From Kitasatospora azatica KCTC 9699 (GTDB lineage: Bacteria > Actinomycetota > Actinomycetes > Streptomycetales > Streptomycetaceae), in contig NZ_JQMO01000003.1 of assembly GCF_000744785.1 (NCBI RefSeq), forward strand, positions 1,364,001 to 1,428,000: 64,000 bases of DNA. Direction: 5' to 3'. Below, piece after piece: positions 26,427 through 36,183 of this stretch (position 1 is the first letter of the stretch; every line of letters starts with the position of its first letter). The notes beneath the pieces were generated by a model. That model searched no databases. It saw only the letters and a list, made by a program, of their open reading frames with translations, and had not been told where the DNA came from. Position numbers and translations under genes: made by a program.

Positions 26427-27497
26427 ATGAGCAGTCAGCGTCGGCGACACCGCAAGCAGCCCAAGTTCGGCCTGCGCCCGATGCTGGTGATCGCCACGCT
26501 GGGCGCTGTCCTGGCCGGTGCGATAGCGGGTGTCAGCCTGCTCACCTCGCGCGCCGCCGCCTCCAGCCAGCGGTCCGCCGCCGCTCCGTCGGCCCGGGCT
26601 GTGCACGGCAAGGACGGCAAGGGGTCCAAGCACCGCTCGGCGAGCTCCTACTCGCCCGCGCCGGCTGCGGCGCCGGCCGCTCCGCAGCCGAGCACCGACT
26701 CGCCGGTGGCCCAGCTCCCGCCGTCGAACGCCCCTTCCCCCTCCGCTTCCCCCTCCGCCGCCCCCAGCACATCCCCGTCCCCGTCCCCGTCGCCTTCCGA
26801 CTCCTCTCCCTCGGCCTCGCCCTCCGACGCTCGGGCCCTGCCCAGCGCCTTCACGACCACCGCTTCCCCCGGGCCCGAGGCCGACCGGGTCGGCGCACTC
26901 TTCACCAACTCCGTCTCCGCCGGCAACCACTTCTGCACCGCGAGCGTGGTGCACAGCGCCACCCGCAACCTGCTGCTCACCGCCGCCCACTGCCTGAGCA
27001 GCACCACCGGCGTGCAGTTCGCCCCCGGCTACCGCAACGGCCAGTCCCCGTACGGTAGTTGGCAGGTCACCCAGATCTACACCACCACCGGTTGGTCGCA
27101 GAACGGCGACGTCGACCAGGACTTCGCCTTCCTCGAGGTCGCCCCCAACGCCAAGGGCCAGCAGATCGAGGACGTGGTCGGCGGCGGCACCCTCGGCACC
27201 AACGAGTCCTTCACCGCCACGGTCCGCCTCTACGGCTACCCCGACAGTGGTGAAGCGCCCCTGGCCTGCTCCAACGCCACCACCCAGCAGTCCGGCTACC
27301 AGCGCCGGATCGACTGCCCCGCGTACTCCGGCGGCACCAGCGGCGGCCCCTGGATCTCCACCACCACCGGCCGCGTGATCGGCGTCATCGGCGGCTACCA
27401 GCAGGGCGGCGACACCGACGACACCTCGTACAGCGCCTACTTCGACGCCACCATCGCCAACCTCTACCAGACGGCGGTGGCCTCCTCGGCCTCCTGA
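26427..27497 (+). CDS. Secreted trypsin-like serine peptidase (S1 family)
   Basis: A 356-residue protein with a basic N-terminus and a signal or anchor helix (residues 18-41), a ~100-residue Ser/Pro/Ala linker (about 42-145), and a chymotrypsin-fold domain (about 150-350). The catalytic triad is visible: His in LLLTAAHC, Asp in VDQDFAFLEV and Ser in SGGTSGGPW. Cys pairs (FCTAS/AHC and ACSNA/DCPAY) would form the usual disulfides. It is likely an extracellular peptidase of the V8/glutamyl-endopeptidase-like actinobacterial group; cleavage specificity is not determined. The last codons are part of a terminator stem. Confidence 0.9.
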   Translation: MSSQRRRHRKQPKFGLRPMLVIATLGAVLAGAIAGVSLLTSRAAASSQRSAAAPSARAVHGKDGKGSKHRSASSYSPAPAAAPAAPQPSTDSPVAQLPPSNAPSPSASPSAAPSTSPSPSPSPSDSSPSASPSDARALPSAFTTTASPGPEADRVGALFTNSVSAGNHFCTASVVHSATRNLLLTAAHCLSSTTGVQFAPGYRNGQSPYGSWQVTQIYTTTGWSQNGDVDQDFAFLEVAPNAKGQQIEDVVGGGTLGTNESFTATVRLYGYPDSGEAPLACSNATTQQSGYQRRIDCPAYSGGTSGGPWISTTTGRVIGVIGGYQQGGDTDDTSYSAYFDATIANLYQTAVASSAS

Positions 27498-27518
27498 CCC
27501 GGTCAGGAGGCCGAGGAG
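27482..27518. terminator. Bidirectional terminator overlapping the peptidase 3' end
   Basis: A perfect 17-bp stem (27482-27498 with 27502-27518, 3-nt loop) includes the last codons and stop of the peptidase gene. It also follows the convergent small secreted gene. Confidence 0.8.
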
Positions 27519-27530
27519 TCAGGACCAAGC

Positions 27531-27740
27531 TCACTCGCTCTCGAAGCCGCCGTCCTTGCCGGTCTGGTTGTCGTGCGTCTCGGTGACCATCCCGTGGCCG
27601 GCCGTCACGCTGCCGCTGGTGTTGTGGTGCTTGGAGAACCACGCGCTGTGCCCGTGCGCGCTGGCGCTGCCCGCAGCACCCACCACGGTGAGGGAGGCGA
27701 GGGCGAAGCCGATCACGGCGGTGCGAATTCGCATATGCAT
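27531..27740 (-). CDS. Small secreted protein of unknown function
   Basis: A 69-residue protein from ATG 27740, with GGAG 6 bases upstream; ATG 27734 is possible. A clear signal peptide (RIRTAVIGFALASLTVVGAAG, cut near SASA-HG) leaves a mature peptide of about 40 residues rich in His, Gly, Thr, Asp and Glu, beginning HGHSAWFSKHHNTSGSV. It has no cysteines. His-rich character could mean metal binding, but I recognise no family. Confidence 0.7.
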   Translation of the reverse strand: MHMRIRTAVIGFALASLTVVGAAGSASAHGHSAWFSKHHNTSGSVTAGHGMVTETHDNQTGKDGGFESE

Positions 27741-27920
27741 TCCATTCTCCGGTGGGCCGATCACTTTGGCCCGATATGTCAGAGAGAATGCACCGCCCAC
27801 CCTGCTGAAGTCAGTCGCATACGCACGTGATCACCCTGATGGCCGCGCCACTTCGTCCTGCCGAGTGCTCAGATGGGCACAGTCCGAACAGACTTGTGGG
27901 CCCGGCCGCCGACACGACGA
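27741..27920. other. Intergenic region, nothing recognised
   Basis: This is the upstream region of the small secreted gene; I see no further gene, RNA or repeat. Confidence 0.3.
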
Positions 27921-27946
27921 AGGCCCAGGTCATCAGACCTGGGCCT
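27921..27946 (-). terminator. Terminator of the tRNA-Arg gene
   Basis: AGGCCCAGGT (27921-27930) pairs with ACCTGGGCCT (27937-27946), a 10-bp stem 21 bases past the tRNA 3' end. Confidence 0.7.
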
Positions 27947-27967
27947 CGATCAAGCACTTCGGTGAAG

Positions 27968-28039
27968 TGCCCCCGGTAGGATTCGAACCTACGCACCCGC
28001 CTCCGGAGGGCGGTGCTCTATCCCCTGAGCTACGGGGGC
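27968..28039 (-). tRNA. tRNA-Arg (anticodon CCG)
   Basis: On the minus strand the sequence folds as a cloverleaf: acceptor GCCCCCG/CGGGGGC, D-arm GCTC...GAGC, anticodon stem CCGCC/GGCGG with loop CTCCGGA giving anticodon CCG, and T-arm GTAGG-TTCGAAT-CCTAC. CCA is not encoded. It reads CGG codons and lies 616 bp from argS, which charges it. Confidence 0.95.
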
Positions 28040-28140
28040 TTGCCTGTCGCATCTCTGCGACGAGAAGAACATTACCAGCTCGGCGCGGTGCTTCGTGCAG
28101 GGGTTTGTGCAAAGGCGCCACGGGGGCGCGGTGGCGGCTC

Positions 28141-28146
28141 TAGGCT
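28141..28146 (+). promoter_or_regulatory. Leaderless -10 element of the response regulator gene
   Basis: TAGGCT is followed by 7 bases and then GTG 28154. Confidence 0.5.
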
Positions 28147-28153
28147 CGGTGGG

Positions 28154-28570
28154 GTGTCGGGTGTGTCCGGGCGGGTCCTCGTGGTGGACGACAGCGAGGT
28201 GATCCGTCAGCTGATCAGGGTCAACCTGGAGCTGGAGGGCTTCGAGGTGGTGACCGCGGCCGACGGTGCCGAGTGCCTGGAGGTGGTGCGCCGGGTGCGG
28301 CCCGACGTGGTCACCCTGGACGTGATGATGCCCCGGCTGGACGGGCTGCGGACGGCGGCCCGGCTGCGCGGCCAGGAGGAGACGGCGGCGCTGCCGATCG
28401 CGATCGTGAGCGCCTGTACGCCGGCGGATCTGGACCGGGGGGAGTCGGTCGGGGTGGACGGCTATCTGGCGAAGCCGTTCGACCCGGTGGATCTGGTGAC
28501 CCTGGTACGGCAGTTGATGGGACTCAAGCGGGACCGGGGGAGCGGCTTCACCTTCGGCGAGTTTCGCTGA
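28154..28570 (+). CDS. Single-domain response regulator (receiver only)
   Basis: A 138-residue CheY-like protein. The acidic pocket is VVDDSE, the phosphoacceptor Asp is in VTLDVMMPRLDG, the switch Ser/Thr is in IVSACT and the Lys is in AKPFDP. A short tail of ~18 residues has no DNA-binding domain. GTG 28154 is chosen from the TAGGCT-N7 spacing; GTG 28163 is also in frame. No histidine kinase is nearby, so it is an orphan whose partner is unknown. It precedes argS by 84 bases. Confidence 0.88.
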   Translation: MSGVSGRVLVVDDSEVIRQLIRVNLELEGFEVVTAADGAECLEVVRRVRPDVVTLDVMMPRLDGLRTAARLRGQEETAALPIAIVSACTPADLDRGESVGVDGYLAKPFDPVDLVTLVRQLMGLKRDRGSGFTFGEFR

Positions 28571-28641
28571 GAGCGAACAGCTGTCGGAAGGCACCATGTC
28601 TCAAACCGTGGCCTCGGCGCTGCCCGCCCCCGCCCCTCGCC

Positions 28642-28647
28642 TAGGCT
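28642..28647 (+). promoter_or_regulatory. Leaderless -10 element of argS
   Basis: TAGGCT is followed by 7 bases and then GTG 28655; no ribosome site is seen. Confidence 0.55.
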
Positions 28648-28654
28648 TGGGCCC

Positions 28655-30310
28655 GTGACACCCGCAGAGCTCTCCCACGCAGTCCAGGTCGCCGTGCGCA
28701 CCGCCGTCGAGGCGGGCGAACTGTCCGTCGACGTCCCCGAGCAGGTGACGGTCGAGCGACCGAAGAACCGCGAGCACGGCGACTACGCCACCAACGTGGC
28801 CCTCCAGCTCGCGAAGCCGGCCGGCAAGCCGCCGCGCGCCGTGGCCGAGTTGGTCGCCGCCCGTCTGCGAGAGCTGCCCGGGGTCGCGAAGGTCGACATC
28901 GCCGGGCCGGGCTTCCTGAACATCACGCTGGACGCCGCCACCCAGGGCGAGCTGGCCCGCACCATCGTCGAGGCCGGCGAGTCGTACGGCCGCAACGAGG
29001 CGCTCAAGGGCCTGAAGATCAACCTGGAGTTCGTCTCCGCCAACCCCACCGGCCCGATCCACATCGGCGGCGTCCGCTGGGCGGCCGTCGGCGACTCGCT
29101 CGCCCGGATCCTCAAGGCCACCGGCGCGGACGTCACCACCGAGTACTACCTGAACGACGCCGGCGTGCAGATCTCCAAGTTCGCCGCCTCGCTGCAGGCC
29201 GCCGCGAACGGCAAGCCGGTCCCGGCCGACGGCTACGTCGGCGAGTACATCGTGGACATCGCCAAGGCGATCACCGACGGCGTGCCCGGCGTGCTCGACC
29301 TGCCCGAGACCGAGCAACTGCAGGCCTTCCGCACCCACGGGCTGGGGCTCATGGTGGCCGAGATCCAGCGTTCGATGGACGAGTTCGGCACCCACTTCGA
29401 CACCTGGTTCTCGGAGCAGTCGCTGCACGACTCCGGCGCCGTGACCAAGGCGATCGAGCGGCTGCGCGAGCAGGGCCACGTCTTCGACGAGGACGGCGCG
29501 ATCTGGCTGCGCACCACCGACTTCGGTGACGACAAGGACCGGGTGCTGATCAAGGCCGACGGCGAGACGACGTACTTCGCCGCCGACGCCGCCTACTACC
29601 TCTCCAAGCGCGACCGCGGCGCCGAGGTCAGCGTCTACATGCTGGGCGCCGACCACCACGGCTACGTCAACCGCCTCAAGGCCATCGCGGCCTGCGCGGG
29701 CGACGACATGGACCGCAACATCGAGGTCAAGATCGGCCAGTTCGTCAAGATGCTGCGCGATGGTGAGGAGGTCCGGATGTCCAAGCGGGCCGGCAACATC
29801 ATCACCATCGACGACGTGGTCGACTGGATCGGCGTGGACGCGGCGCGGTACACGCTGGCGCGGTCCTCCACGGACTCCACGATCACCCTCGACATCAACC
29901 TGCTGACCAGCCAGACCAGCGAGAACCCGGTCTACTACATCCAGTACGCGCACGCCCGGATGTGCTCGGTCCAGCGCAACGCCGACAGCAAGGGCATCGT
30001 CCGGAGCGCGGACTTCAAGCCGGAGCTGCTCGACAGCGAGTGGGAGTCCGTCCTGCTGGGCCAGCTCGGCGAGTTCCCGCGGGTGCTGGCGAAGGCCGGC
30101 GAGCTGCGCGAGCCGCACCACGTCGCCCGGTACCTGGAGGAGGTCGCTCGCGACTACCACCGGTTCTACGACAACTGCCAGATCCTGCCCAAGGGCGACG
30201 AGGAGGTCACGGACCTCACGCACGCCCGGCTCTGGCTCGCCGACGCGACGCGCACGGTCATCGCCAACGGTCTGACGCTGCTCGGCGTCTCCGCCCCCGA
30301 GCGGATGTAG
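28655..30310 (+). CDS. argS: Arginyl-tRNA synthetase
   Basis: A 551-residue class I synthetase. The N-terminal Add-1 domain carries [16 protein letters not shown]; the HIGH-type motif is [12 protein letters not shown]; the KMSK-type motif is [10 protein letters not shown]; and the C-terminal anticodon-binding domain includes YARMCS and [14 protein letters not shown]. It charges tRNA-Arg in the cytoplasm. GTG 28655 appears leaderless. lysA follows 77 bases downstream, the usual actinobacterial pairing. Confidence 0.97.
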   Translation: MTPAELSHAVQVAVRTAVEAGELSVDVPEQVTVERPKNREHGDYATNVALQLAKPAGKPPRAVAELVAARLRELPGVAKVDIAGPGFLNITLDAATQGELARTIVEAGESYGRNEALKGLKINLEFVSANPTGPIHIGGVRWAAVGDSLARILKATGADVTTEYYLNDAGVQISKFAASLQAAANGKPVPADGYVGEYIVDIAKAITDGVPGVLDLPETEQLQAFRTHGLGLMVAEIQRSMDEFGTHFDTWFSEQSLHDSGAVTKAIERLREQGHVFDEDGAIWLRTTDFGDDKDRVLIKADGETTYFAADAAYYLSKRDRGAEVSVYMLGADHHGYVNRLKAIAACAGDDMDRNIEVKIGQFVKMLRDGEEVRMSKRAGNIITIDDVVDWIGVDAARYTLARSSTDSTITLDINLLTSQTSENPVYYIQYAHARMCSVQRNADSKGIVRSADFKPELLDSEWESVLLGQLGEFPRVLAKAGELREPHHVARYLEEVARDYHRFYDNCQILPKGDEEVTDLTHARLWLADATRTVIANGLTLLGVSAPERM

Positions 30311-30387
30311 CCGCCAACCTCTCGCACTTCAAAGGGGCGGTGACGGACCTTCGGGAACGTCACCGCCTCTGCCACAAGGGAGAACCA

Positions 30388-31779
30388 ATGAGCCGCTCCG
30401 CGCACCCCGCGGGCCCCCGCCACGGCGACGTGCTGCCCGAGGGCCACTACCTCGCCCCGCCGGCCGACCTCAACGCGCTGGACGCCAAGGTCTGGTCCCG
30501 CACGGTCGCCCGGGACGCCGACGGCACCGTCACCGTCGGCGGGGTCAAGGTGACCGCGCTGGCCGCCGAGTTCGGCACCCCGGCCTACGTGATGGACGAG
30601 GCCGACTTCCGCTCGCGGGCCCGCGCCTGGCGCGAGGCCTTCGGCGCGGACGCCGACGTCTACTACGCGGGCAAGGCGTTCCTCTCCAAGGCGGTCGTCC
30701 GCTGGCTGCACGAGGAGGGGCTCAACCTCGACGTGTGCAGCTCCGGCGAGCTCGCGGTGGCGCTGGCGGCGGGCATGCCGGCCGGCCGGATCGCGCTGCA
30801 CGGCAACAACAAGTCGGTGCACGAGCTGGAACAGGCCGTGAAGGCGGGGGTCGGCCACATCGTGGTCGACTCCTACCAGGAGATCGAGCGGCTGGCCGCG
30901 ATCGCCGAGCACCAGGGCGTCCGGCAGCCGGTGCTGATCCGGGTGACGGTGGGTGTCGAGGCGCACACCCACGAGTTCATCGCCACCGCGCACGAGGACC
31001 AGAAGTTCGGTCTCTCGCTGGCCGGGGGAGCGGCGGCCGAGGCGGTCCGGCTCACTCTCGCGCAGCCGAGCCTGGAACTGCGCGGGATCCACTCGCACAT
31101 CGGCTCGCAGATCTTCGACACGGCCGGGTTCGAGGTGGCCGCCCGCCGGGTGGTCGGCCTGCTGGCCGAGATCCGCGACGAGCACGGTGTCGAGCTGCCC
31201 GAGATCGACCTGGGCGGCGGCCTGGGCATCGCCTACACCAGCGAGGACGATCCGCGGGAGCCCGCGGAGATCGCCGTCTCACTGGCCGAGATCGTGCGCC
31301 GGGAGTGCGCGGCGGCCCGGCTGACCGCCCCGCGGCTCAGCGTGGAGCCCGGCCGGGCGATCGTCGGCCCGACCGCCTTCACGCTCTACGAGGTCGGCAC
31401 CGTGAAGGAGTTGGCGCAGCTGCGGACGTACGTCAGCGTGGACGGCGGAATGTCCGACAACATCCGCACCGCGCTCTACGACGCCGCGTACTCGGTGGCC
31501 CTGGTCTCGCGCACCAGCACGGCCGAGCCGATGCTGGTCAGAGTGGTCGGCAAGCACTGCGAGTCGGGTGACATCGTGGTCAAGGACGCCTTCCTGCCCG
31601 CCGACCTGGCTCCGGGCGACCTGGTCGCGGTGCCCGCCACCGGCGCCTACTGCCGCTCGATGGCGAGCAACTACAACCACGCCCTCAAGCCTCCGGTGCT
31701 GGCCGTCCGCGACGGCGCGGCCCGGGTGATCGTCCGGCGCGAGACGGAGGAGGATCTCCTGCGCCTCGATATCGGATGA
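30388..31779 (+). CDS. lysA: Diaminopimelate decarboxylase
   Basis: A 463-residue fold III PLP enzyme that makes L-lysine from meso-diaminopimelate. The PLP lysine is in [12 protein letters not shown], the HIGSQ motif is in IHSHIGSQI, the glycine-rich phosphate site is [10 protein letters not shown], and the catalytic CESGD motif is in [12 protein letters not shown] 30388 follows AAGGGAGAA. It sits between argS and the threonine genes, so lysine and threonine synthesis from aspartate semialdehyde are grouped. Confidence 0.97.
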   Translation: MSRSAHPAGPRHGDVLPEGHYLAPPADLNALDAKVWSRTVARDADGTVTVGGVKVTALAAEFGTPAYVMDEADFRSRARAWREAFGADADVYYAGKAFLSKAVVRWLHEEGLNLDVCSSGELAVALAAGMPAGRIALHGNNKSVHELEQAVKAGVGHIVVDSYQEIERLAAIAEHQGVRQPVLIRVTVGVEAHTHEFIATAHEDQKFGLSLAGGAAAEAVRLTLAQPSLELRGIHSHIGSQIFDTAGFEVAARRVVGLLAEIRDEHGVELPEIDLGGGLGIAYTSEDDPREPAEIAVSLAEIVRRECAAARLTAPRLSVEPGRAIVGPTAFTLYEVGTVKELAQLRTYVSVDGGMSDNIRTALYDAAYSVALVSRTSTAEPMLVRVVGKHCESGDIVVKDAFLPADLAPGDLVAVPATGAYCRSMASNYNHALKPPVLAVRDGAARVIVRRETEEDLLRLDIG

Positions 31780-31883
31780 CGAAAATCCTGTCTCAAACTC
31801 TGGAACGACGGTAGATCTTTACTAATCGTCCCCGAGACTGGGACACAAGACCGGAACCAGAACATGGGAATGAGCGGAGTCGG

Positions 31884-33176
31884 ATGATGCGTACGCGGCC
31901 GCTGAAGGTGGCGTTGCTGGGCTGTGGTGTGGTGGGCTCCGAGGTGGCGCGCATCATGACGACAGACGCCGCCGACCTCGCCGCGCGCATCGGCGCGCCG
32001 GTCGAGCTCGTCGGCATCGGGGTCCGCCGGGCGGGCCGGGCCCGTCCGGGCGTGCCCGCGGAGCTGATCACCACCGACTCCGAGGCCTTGGTGAACCGGG
32101 GCGACATCGACGTGGTGATCGAGGTGGTCGGCGGCATCGAGCCGTCCAAGCACCTGATCCTGTCCGCCTTCAAGCAGGGCGCCTCGGTGGTCAGCGCCAA
32201 CAAGGCGCTGCTCGCCCAGGACGGCGCCGAGCTGCACGCGGCCGCCGCCGCGGCCGGGGTGGACCTCTACTACGAGGCCGCGGTGGCCGGCGCGATCCCG
32301 CTGATCCGCCCGCTGCGCGAGTCGCTGGCCGGCGACCGGGTCAACCGGGTGCTGGGCATCGTCAACGGCACCACCAACTTCATCCTGGACAAGATGGACT
32401 CCACCGGCGCCGGTTACTCGGAGGCGCTGGAGGAGGCCACCGCGCTGGGCTACGCCGAGGCCGACCCGACCGCCGACGTGGAGGGCTTCGACGCCGCCGC
32501 CAAGGCCGCGATCCTGGCCGGCATCGCCTTCCACACCAAGGTCACCGCGGCCGACGTCTACCGCGAGGGCCTCACCGAGGTCACCGCCGCCGACATCGCC
32601 TCCGCCAAGCAGATGGGCTGCGTGGTCAAACTGCTGGCGATCTGCGAGCGGGCCGCCGACGGCGGTTCGGTCACCGCGCGGGTGCACCCGGCGATGATCC
32701 CGCTCAGCCACCCGCTGGCCAGCGTCCGGGAGGCCTACAACGCGGTCTTCGTGGAGGCCGAGGCGGCCGGCCGGCTGATGTTCTACGGCCCGGGCGCCGG
32801 CGGCGCACCGACCGCCTCCGCGATCCTCGGCGACCTGGTCGCGGTCTGCCGCAACAAGCTCAACGGGGCCACCGGGCCCGGCGACTCGGTCTACACCCAG
32901 CTGCCGGCCAAGCCGATGGACCAGGTGGTCACCCGCTACCACGTCAGCCTGGACGTGGACGACCGGGCGGGCGTGCTCGCCCAGGTGGCCTCGGTCTTCG
33001 CCGAGCACGGCGTCTCCATCGACACCGTGCGCCAGCAGGGCCGCGACGGCGACGCCTCGCTCGTCGTGGTCACCCACCGCGCCACCGACGCCGCCCTGTC
33101 GGCGACCGTGGACAAGCTCCGCGCGCTGGACAGCGTGCGCGATGTGGCCAGCATCATGCGGGTTGAAGGGGAGTAA
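31884..33176 (+). CDS. hom: Homoserine dehydrogenase
   Basis: A 430-residue NAD(P)-dependent enzyme reducing aspartate semialdehyde to homoserine. The Rossmann motif is [13 protein letters not shown], the catalytic region is VNGTTNFIL followed by [18 protein letters not shown], and an ACT regulatory domain (about residues 355-430) begins with [19 protein letters not shown], consistent with threonine feedback. ATG 31884 and ATG 31887 are equally possible. thrC starts 7 bases after the stop. Confidence 0.97.
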   Translation: MMRTRPLKVALLGCGVVGSEVARIMTTDAADLAARIGAPVELVGIGVRRAGRARPGVPAELITTDSEALVNRGDIDVVIEVVGGIEPSKHLILSAFKQGASVVSANKALLAQDGAELHAAAAAAGVDLYYEAAVAGAIPLIRPLRESLAGDRVNRVLGIVNGTTNFILDKMDSTGAGYSEALEEATALGYAEADPTADVEGFDAAAKAAILAGIAFHTKVTAADVYREGLTEVTAADIASAKQMGCVVKLLAICERAADGGSVTARVHPAMIPLSHPLASVREAYNAVFVEAEAAGRLMFYGPGAGGAPTASAILGDLVAVCRNKLNGATGPGDSVYTQLPAKPMDQVVTRYHVSLDVDDRAGVLAQVASVFAEHGVSIDTVRQQGRDGDASLVVVTHRATDAALSATVDKLRALDSVRDVASIMRVEGE

Positions 33177-33183
33177 AGCAGCC

Positions 33184-34275
33184 ATGAACGCCGTGGTCGA
33201 CAGAGTCAGTGGACACACCCACCAGTGGCGGGGCCTCATCGAGGAGTACCGCGACCGGCTGCCGGTCAGTGCCACCACGCCGGTGGTCACCCTGCTGGAG
33301 GGCGGCACGCCGCTGGTCCCCGCCCAGCTGCTCTCCGAGCTGACCGGCTGTGACGTGTATCTCAAGGTCGAGGGCGCCAACCCGACCGGTTCCTTCAAGG
33401 ACCGCGGGATGACGATGGCGATCTCCAAGGCCAAGGAGGCCGGCGCCCAGGCGGTGATCTGCGCCTCCACCGGCAACACCTCGGCCTCCGCCGCCGCCTA
33501 TGCGGTGCGGGCGGGGATGGTCTGCGCCGTGCTGGTCCCGCAGGGCAAGATCGCGCTCGGCAAGATGGGCCAGGCGCTGGTGCACGGCTCGAAGATCCTC
33601 CAGGTGGACGGGAACTTCGACGACTGCCTGACGCTGGCGCGCGAACTGTCCGAGAAGTACCCGGTCGCGCTGGTCAACTCGGTGAACCCGGTGCGGATCG
33701 AGGGCCAGAAGACGGCCGCCTTCGAGATCGTCGACATGCTCGGCGACGCCCCGGACATCCACGTGCTGCCGGTCGGCAACGCCGGCAACATCACGGCCTA
33801 CTGGAAGGGCTACCGGGAGTACGCAACGGACGGCCTGGCCACCCGCACGCCGCGGATGTGGGGCTTCCAGGCCTCCGGTTCGGCCCCGATCGTGGACGGC
33901 GCCCCGGTGCTCAAGCCGCAGACCATCGCCACCGCGATCCGGATCGGCAACCCGGCCTCCTGGGCCTACGCCGAGGCCGCGCGGGACGAGTCCGGTGGTC
34001 TGATCGACAAGGTGACCGACCGTCAGATCCTGGCCGCGTACCGGCTGTTGGCCGCCAAGGAGGGCGTCTTCGTGGAGCCCGCCTCGGCCGCCAGCGTGGC
34101 CGGCCTGCTGGCCAAGGCGGAGGCCGGACTGGTCGACCCGGGCCAGCGGATCGTCTGCACGGTGACCGGCAACGGGCTCAAGGACCCCGACTGGGCGGTG
34201 GCCGGAGCGCCGCAGCCGCACGTGGTCCCGATCAACGCCGAGGCCGCCGCCCAGCGGCTGGGTCTGCTGGACTGA
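33184..34275 (+). CDS. thrC: Threonine synthase
   Basis: A 363-residue fold II PLP enzyme converting O-phosphohomoserine to threonine. The PLP lysine lies in GSFKDRGM and the phosphate cradle in GNAGN. The [16 protein letters not shown] segment is typical. ATG 33184 has GGGGAG upstream, inside the end of hom, so the two are coupled. A terminator at 34336-34384 ends the unit. Confidence 0.96.
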   Translation: MNAVVDRVSGHTHQWRGLIEEYRDRLPVSATTPVVTLLEGGTPLVPAQLLSELTGCDVYLKVEGANPTGSFKDRGMTMAISKAKEAGAQAVICASTGNTSASAAAYAVRAGMVCAVLVPQGKIALGKMGQALVHGSKILQVDGNFDDCLTLARELSEKYPVALVNSVNPVRIEGQKTAAFEIVDMLGDAPDIHVLPVGNAGNITAYWKGYREYATDGLATRTPRMWGFQASGSAPIVDGAPVLKPQTIATAIRIGNPASWAYAEAARDESGGLIDKVTDRQILAAYRLLAAKEGVFVEPASAASVAGLLAKAEAGLVDPGQRIVCTVTGNGLKDPDWAVAGAPQPHVVPINAEAAAQRLGLLD

Positions 34276-34335
34276 GCCGGCCGCACCGGACTGCGTCAGG
34301 TCGGTGACACCCGGACCTGACGACACGTCGACGTT

Positions 34336-34384
34336 CGACACCGAGGCGTTTCCCGCCGGATCGGGGGGTAACGCCTCGGTGTCG
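34336..34384 (+). terminator. Rho-independent terminator after thrC
   Basis: A perfect 15-bp stem (34336-34350 with 34370-34384) with a 19-nt loop is followed directly by a T-rich run TTTTCGTT. This separates hom-thrC from thrB. Confidence 0.85.
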
Positions 34385-34621
34385 TTTTCGTTGTCCCATG
34401 TGAGGCCGATTCCACGCGAATTCCGGCCATAACCTGCAACACGGCAGATCGAAGGGGAGCGGGGTGTACCGCTGTGGAACCTCTCTTCGATACGCTGAGT
34501 CCTGGCGGCGTGGCACATGCCAAGGGTCTTCGCCCTGACGGGCACTGACACCCCCCCGCCGCCGTACCACCGCCGGCCCCTGACGACGGGCCTGCCTCAC
34601 TTCCCCAGGAGAGTCCACCGC

Positions 34622-35539
34622 ATGGCCGGTCCCGCGTTCCGTGCCGCCGCCGTCCGGGTGCGCGTCCCCGCGACCAGCGCCAACCTGGGCCCCGGCTTCG
34701 ACGCCTTCGGACTCGCCCTGGGCCTGTACGACGACATCGTGGTCCGGGTCTGCGACTCCGGCCTCTCGGTGGACATCGCAGGTGAGGGCGCCGAATCGCT
34801 GGCCCGGGACGAGCGCCACCTGGTCGTCCGCTCGATGCGCGCCGCCTTCGACCGGCTCGGCGGACAGCCGCGCGGCCTCGAAGTCGTCTGCGCCAACCGC
34901 ATACCGCACGGCCGCGGCCTGGGCTCCTCCTCGGCCGCCATCTGCGCGGGCATCGTGGCCGCCCGCGCGGTCACCATCGGCGGCCCGGCCGCCCTGGACG
35001 ACGCCGCGCTGCTGGCCCTCGCCTCCGAGCTCGAGGGCCACCCGGACAACGTCGCCGCCTGCCTGGCCGGCGGGTTCACCATCGCCTGGACTGACGAGGA
35101 CTCAGCCAAGGCGGTGCGGCTCGAACCGGCCGCCGAGGTGGTCCCGGTGGTCTTCATCCCGGCCACCGAGGTGCTCACCGAGACCGCCCGCGGCCTGCTG
35201 CCCAAGACCGTTCCGCTGGCCGACGCGGCCGCCAACGCGGGCCGCTCCGCGCTGCTCGTGGAGGCGCTGACCAGGCGGCCCGAGCTGCTGCTGGCCGCCA
35301 CCGAGGACCGGCTCCACCAGGACTACCGCGCCTCCGCGATGCCGGACAGCGCCGCGCTGGTCGCCGCGCTGCGCTCCGAGGGCATCCCGGCGGTGATCTC
35401 GGGCGCGGGTCCGACCGTGCTCGCGCTGACCGACGAGGCCGGCGCCGACAAGCTGCTCCAGTTCGCCGGGGAGAACTTCGCAGCTCACCGGCTGCGGCTC
35501 GACCGTGACGGAGCAGGCGTCCGTCCGTTGGACGGGTGA
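34622..35539 (+). CDS. thrB: Homoserine kinase
   Basis: A 305-residue GHMP kinase. Motif 1 is [18 protein letters not shown], the ATP-binding motif 2 is [13 protein letters not shown], and motif 3 is [11 protein letters not shown]. It phosphorylates homoserine for thrC. ATG 34622 follows AGGAGAG. It is separated from thrC by a terminator and 346 bases, so it should have its own promoter in 34385-34600. Confidence 0.96.
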   Translation: MAGPAFRAAAVRVRVPATSANLGPGFDAFGLALGLYDDIVVRVCDSGLSVDIAGEGAESLARDERHLVVRSMRAAFDRLGGQPRGLEVVCANRIPHGRGLGSSSAAICAGIVAARAVTIGGPAALDDAALLALASELEGHPDNVAACLAGGFTIAWTDEDSAKAVRLEPAAEVVPVVFIPATEVLTETARGLLPKTVPLADAAANAGRSALLVEALTRRPELLLAATEDRLHQDYRASAMPDSAALVAALRSEGIPAVISGAGPTVLALTDEAGADKLLQFAGENFAAHRLRLDRDGAGVRPLDG

Positions 35540-36183
35540 CCGTTCTCACTCGACCGACCGCGCGGCACCACGCGCCCGGCCCGCCCGTCGCCACGGTGCA
35601 CGGCCGTGCGCCAAAAGTGCCGGGCGGGCCCGGCGGGCGGAACGGACACGATTGGCAAGCACCAGGCTGGGGAATGTGTGAGGGGGTCGGTAGTGTTAAC
35701 CTCATGTCTGCATCAGGCGCCCCGCGGGGCCCGGTGCACCGCGTCCCCCTCCCCAGGACCCGATTCCACGGGCCCGAGGCGTTGTCGGGGACCACGATTC
35801 TCCGGGAGCCCGCCACAGCGCGTACGCAGCCTGCCTGCGCGATTGCGGCCGCATCCCGAAGCCGTGTCGGATCCCGACCCCCACCCTCCGCAACTGGCCT
35901 GAAGTCCAGTAGGGCGGGAGCGCGGGAGACCGTCACGCGACGGGGGCCCGGGATTCGCAGGCAGCGCGGTCGGCATGCAGTGTCGATTTCACTGGCCGCT
36001 CGCCGCACCACATTTCGCACCACCGTGCCTCGTGCACCGCACTTCGCACCTCTCCCCCCACCCAGCACCGTTGCGGTGGAGGGACCACCGCCTCCGACTT
36101 GCGCACCGCAGAGCCGCAGGTCAGACAGCACAACCGGTCGCCGAGCCAGACAGGCCGACGTCCGCTCCAGGGAAGGACCCTTA
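35540..36183 (+). promoter_or_regulatory. Long 5' leader of rho
   Basis: There is no gene I can support in these 644 bases. A probable -10, TAGTGT, lies at 35691-35696, which would give a leader of about 480 nt. The leader is C-rich and G-poor in places (for example 36030-36080), the composition favoured by Rho. Autogenous control of rho through its own leader is known in other bacteria and is the likely purpose here. Confidence 0.5.

Noticed and set aside
27531..27740. RiPP or bacteriocin precursor
   Set aside because: It has a normal Sec-type signal peptide, no cysteines, no core-leader pattern and no modifying enzymes nearby.
28013..28153. N-terminal extension of the response regulator
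   Set aside because: It would run through the tRNA-Arg gene; the TAGGCT-N7-GTG spacing supports the start at 28154.
35536..36183. N-terminal extension of Rho to the upstream open frame
   Set aside because: The extra 216 residues have no Rho similarity, and a strong GGAAGGA site precedes the GTG at 36184.
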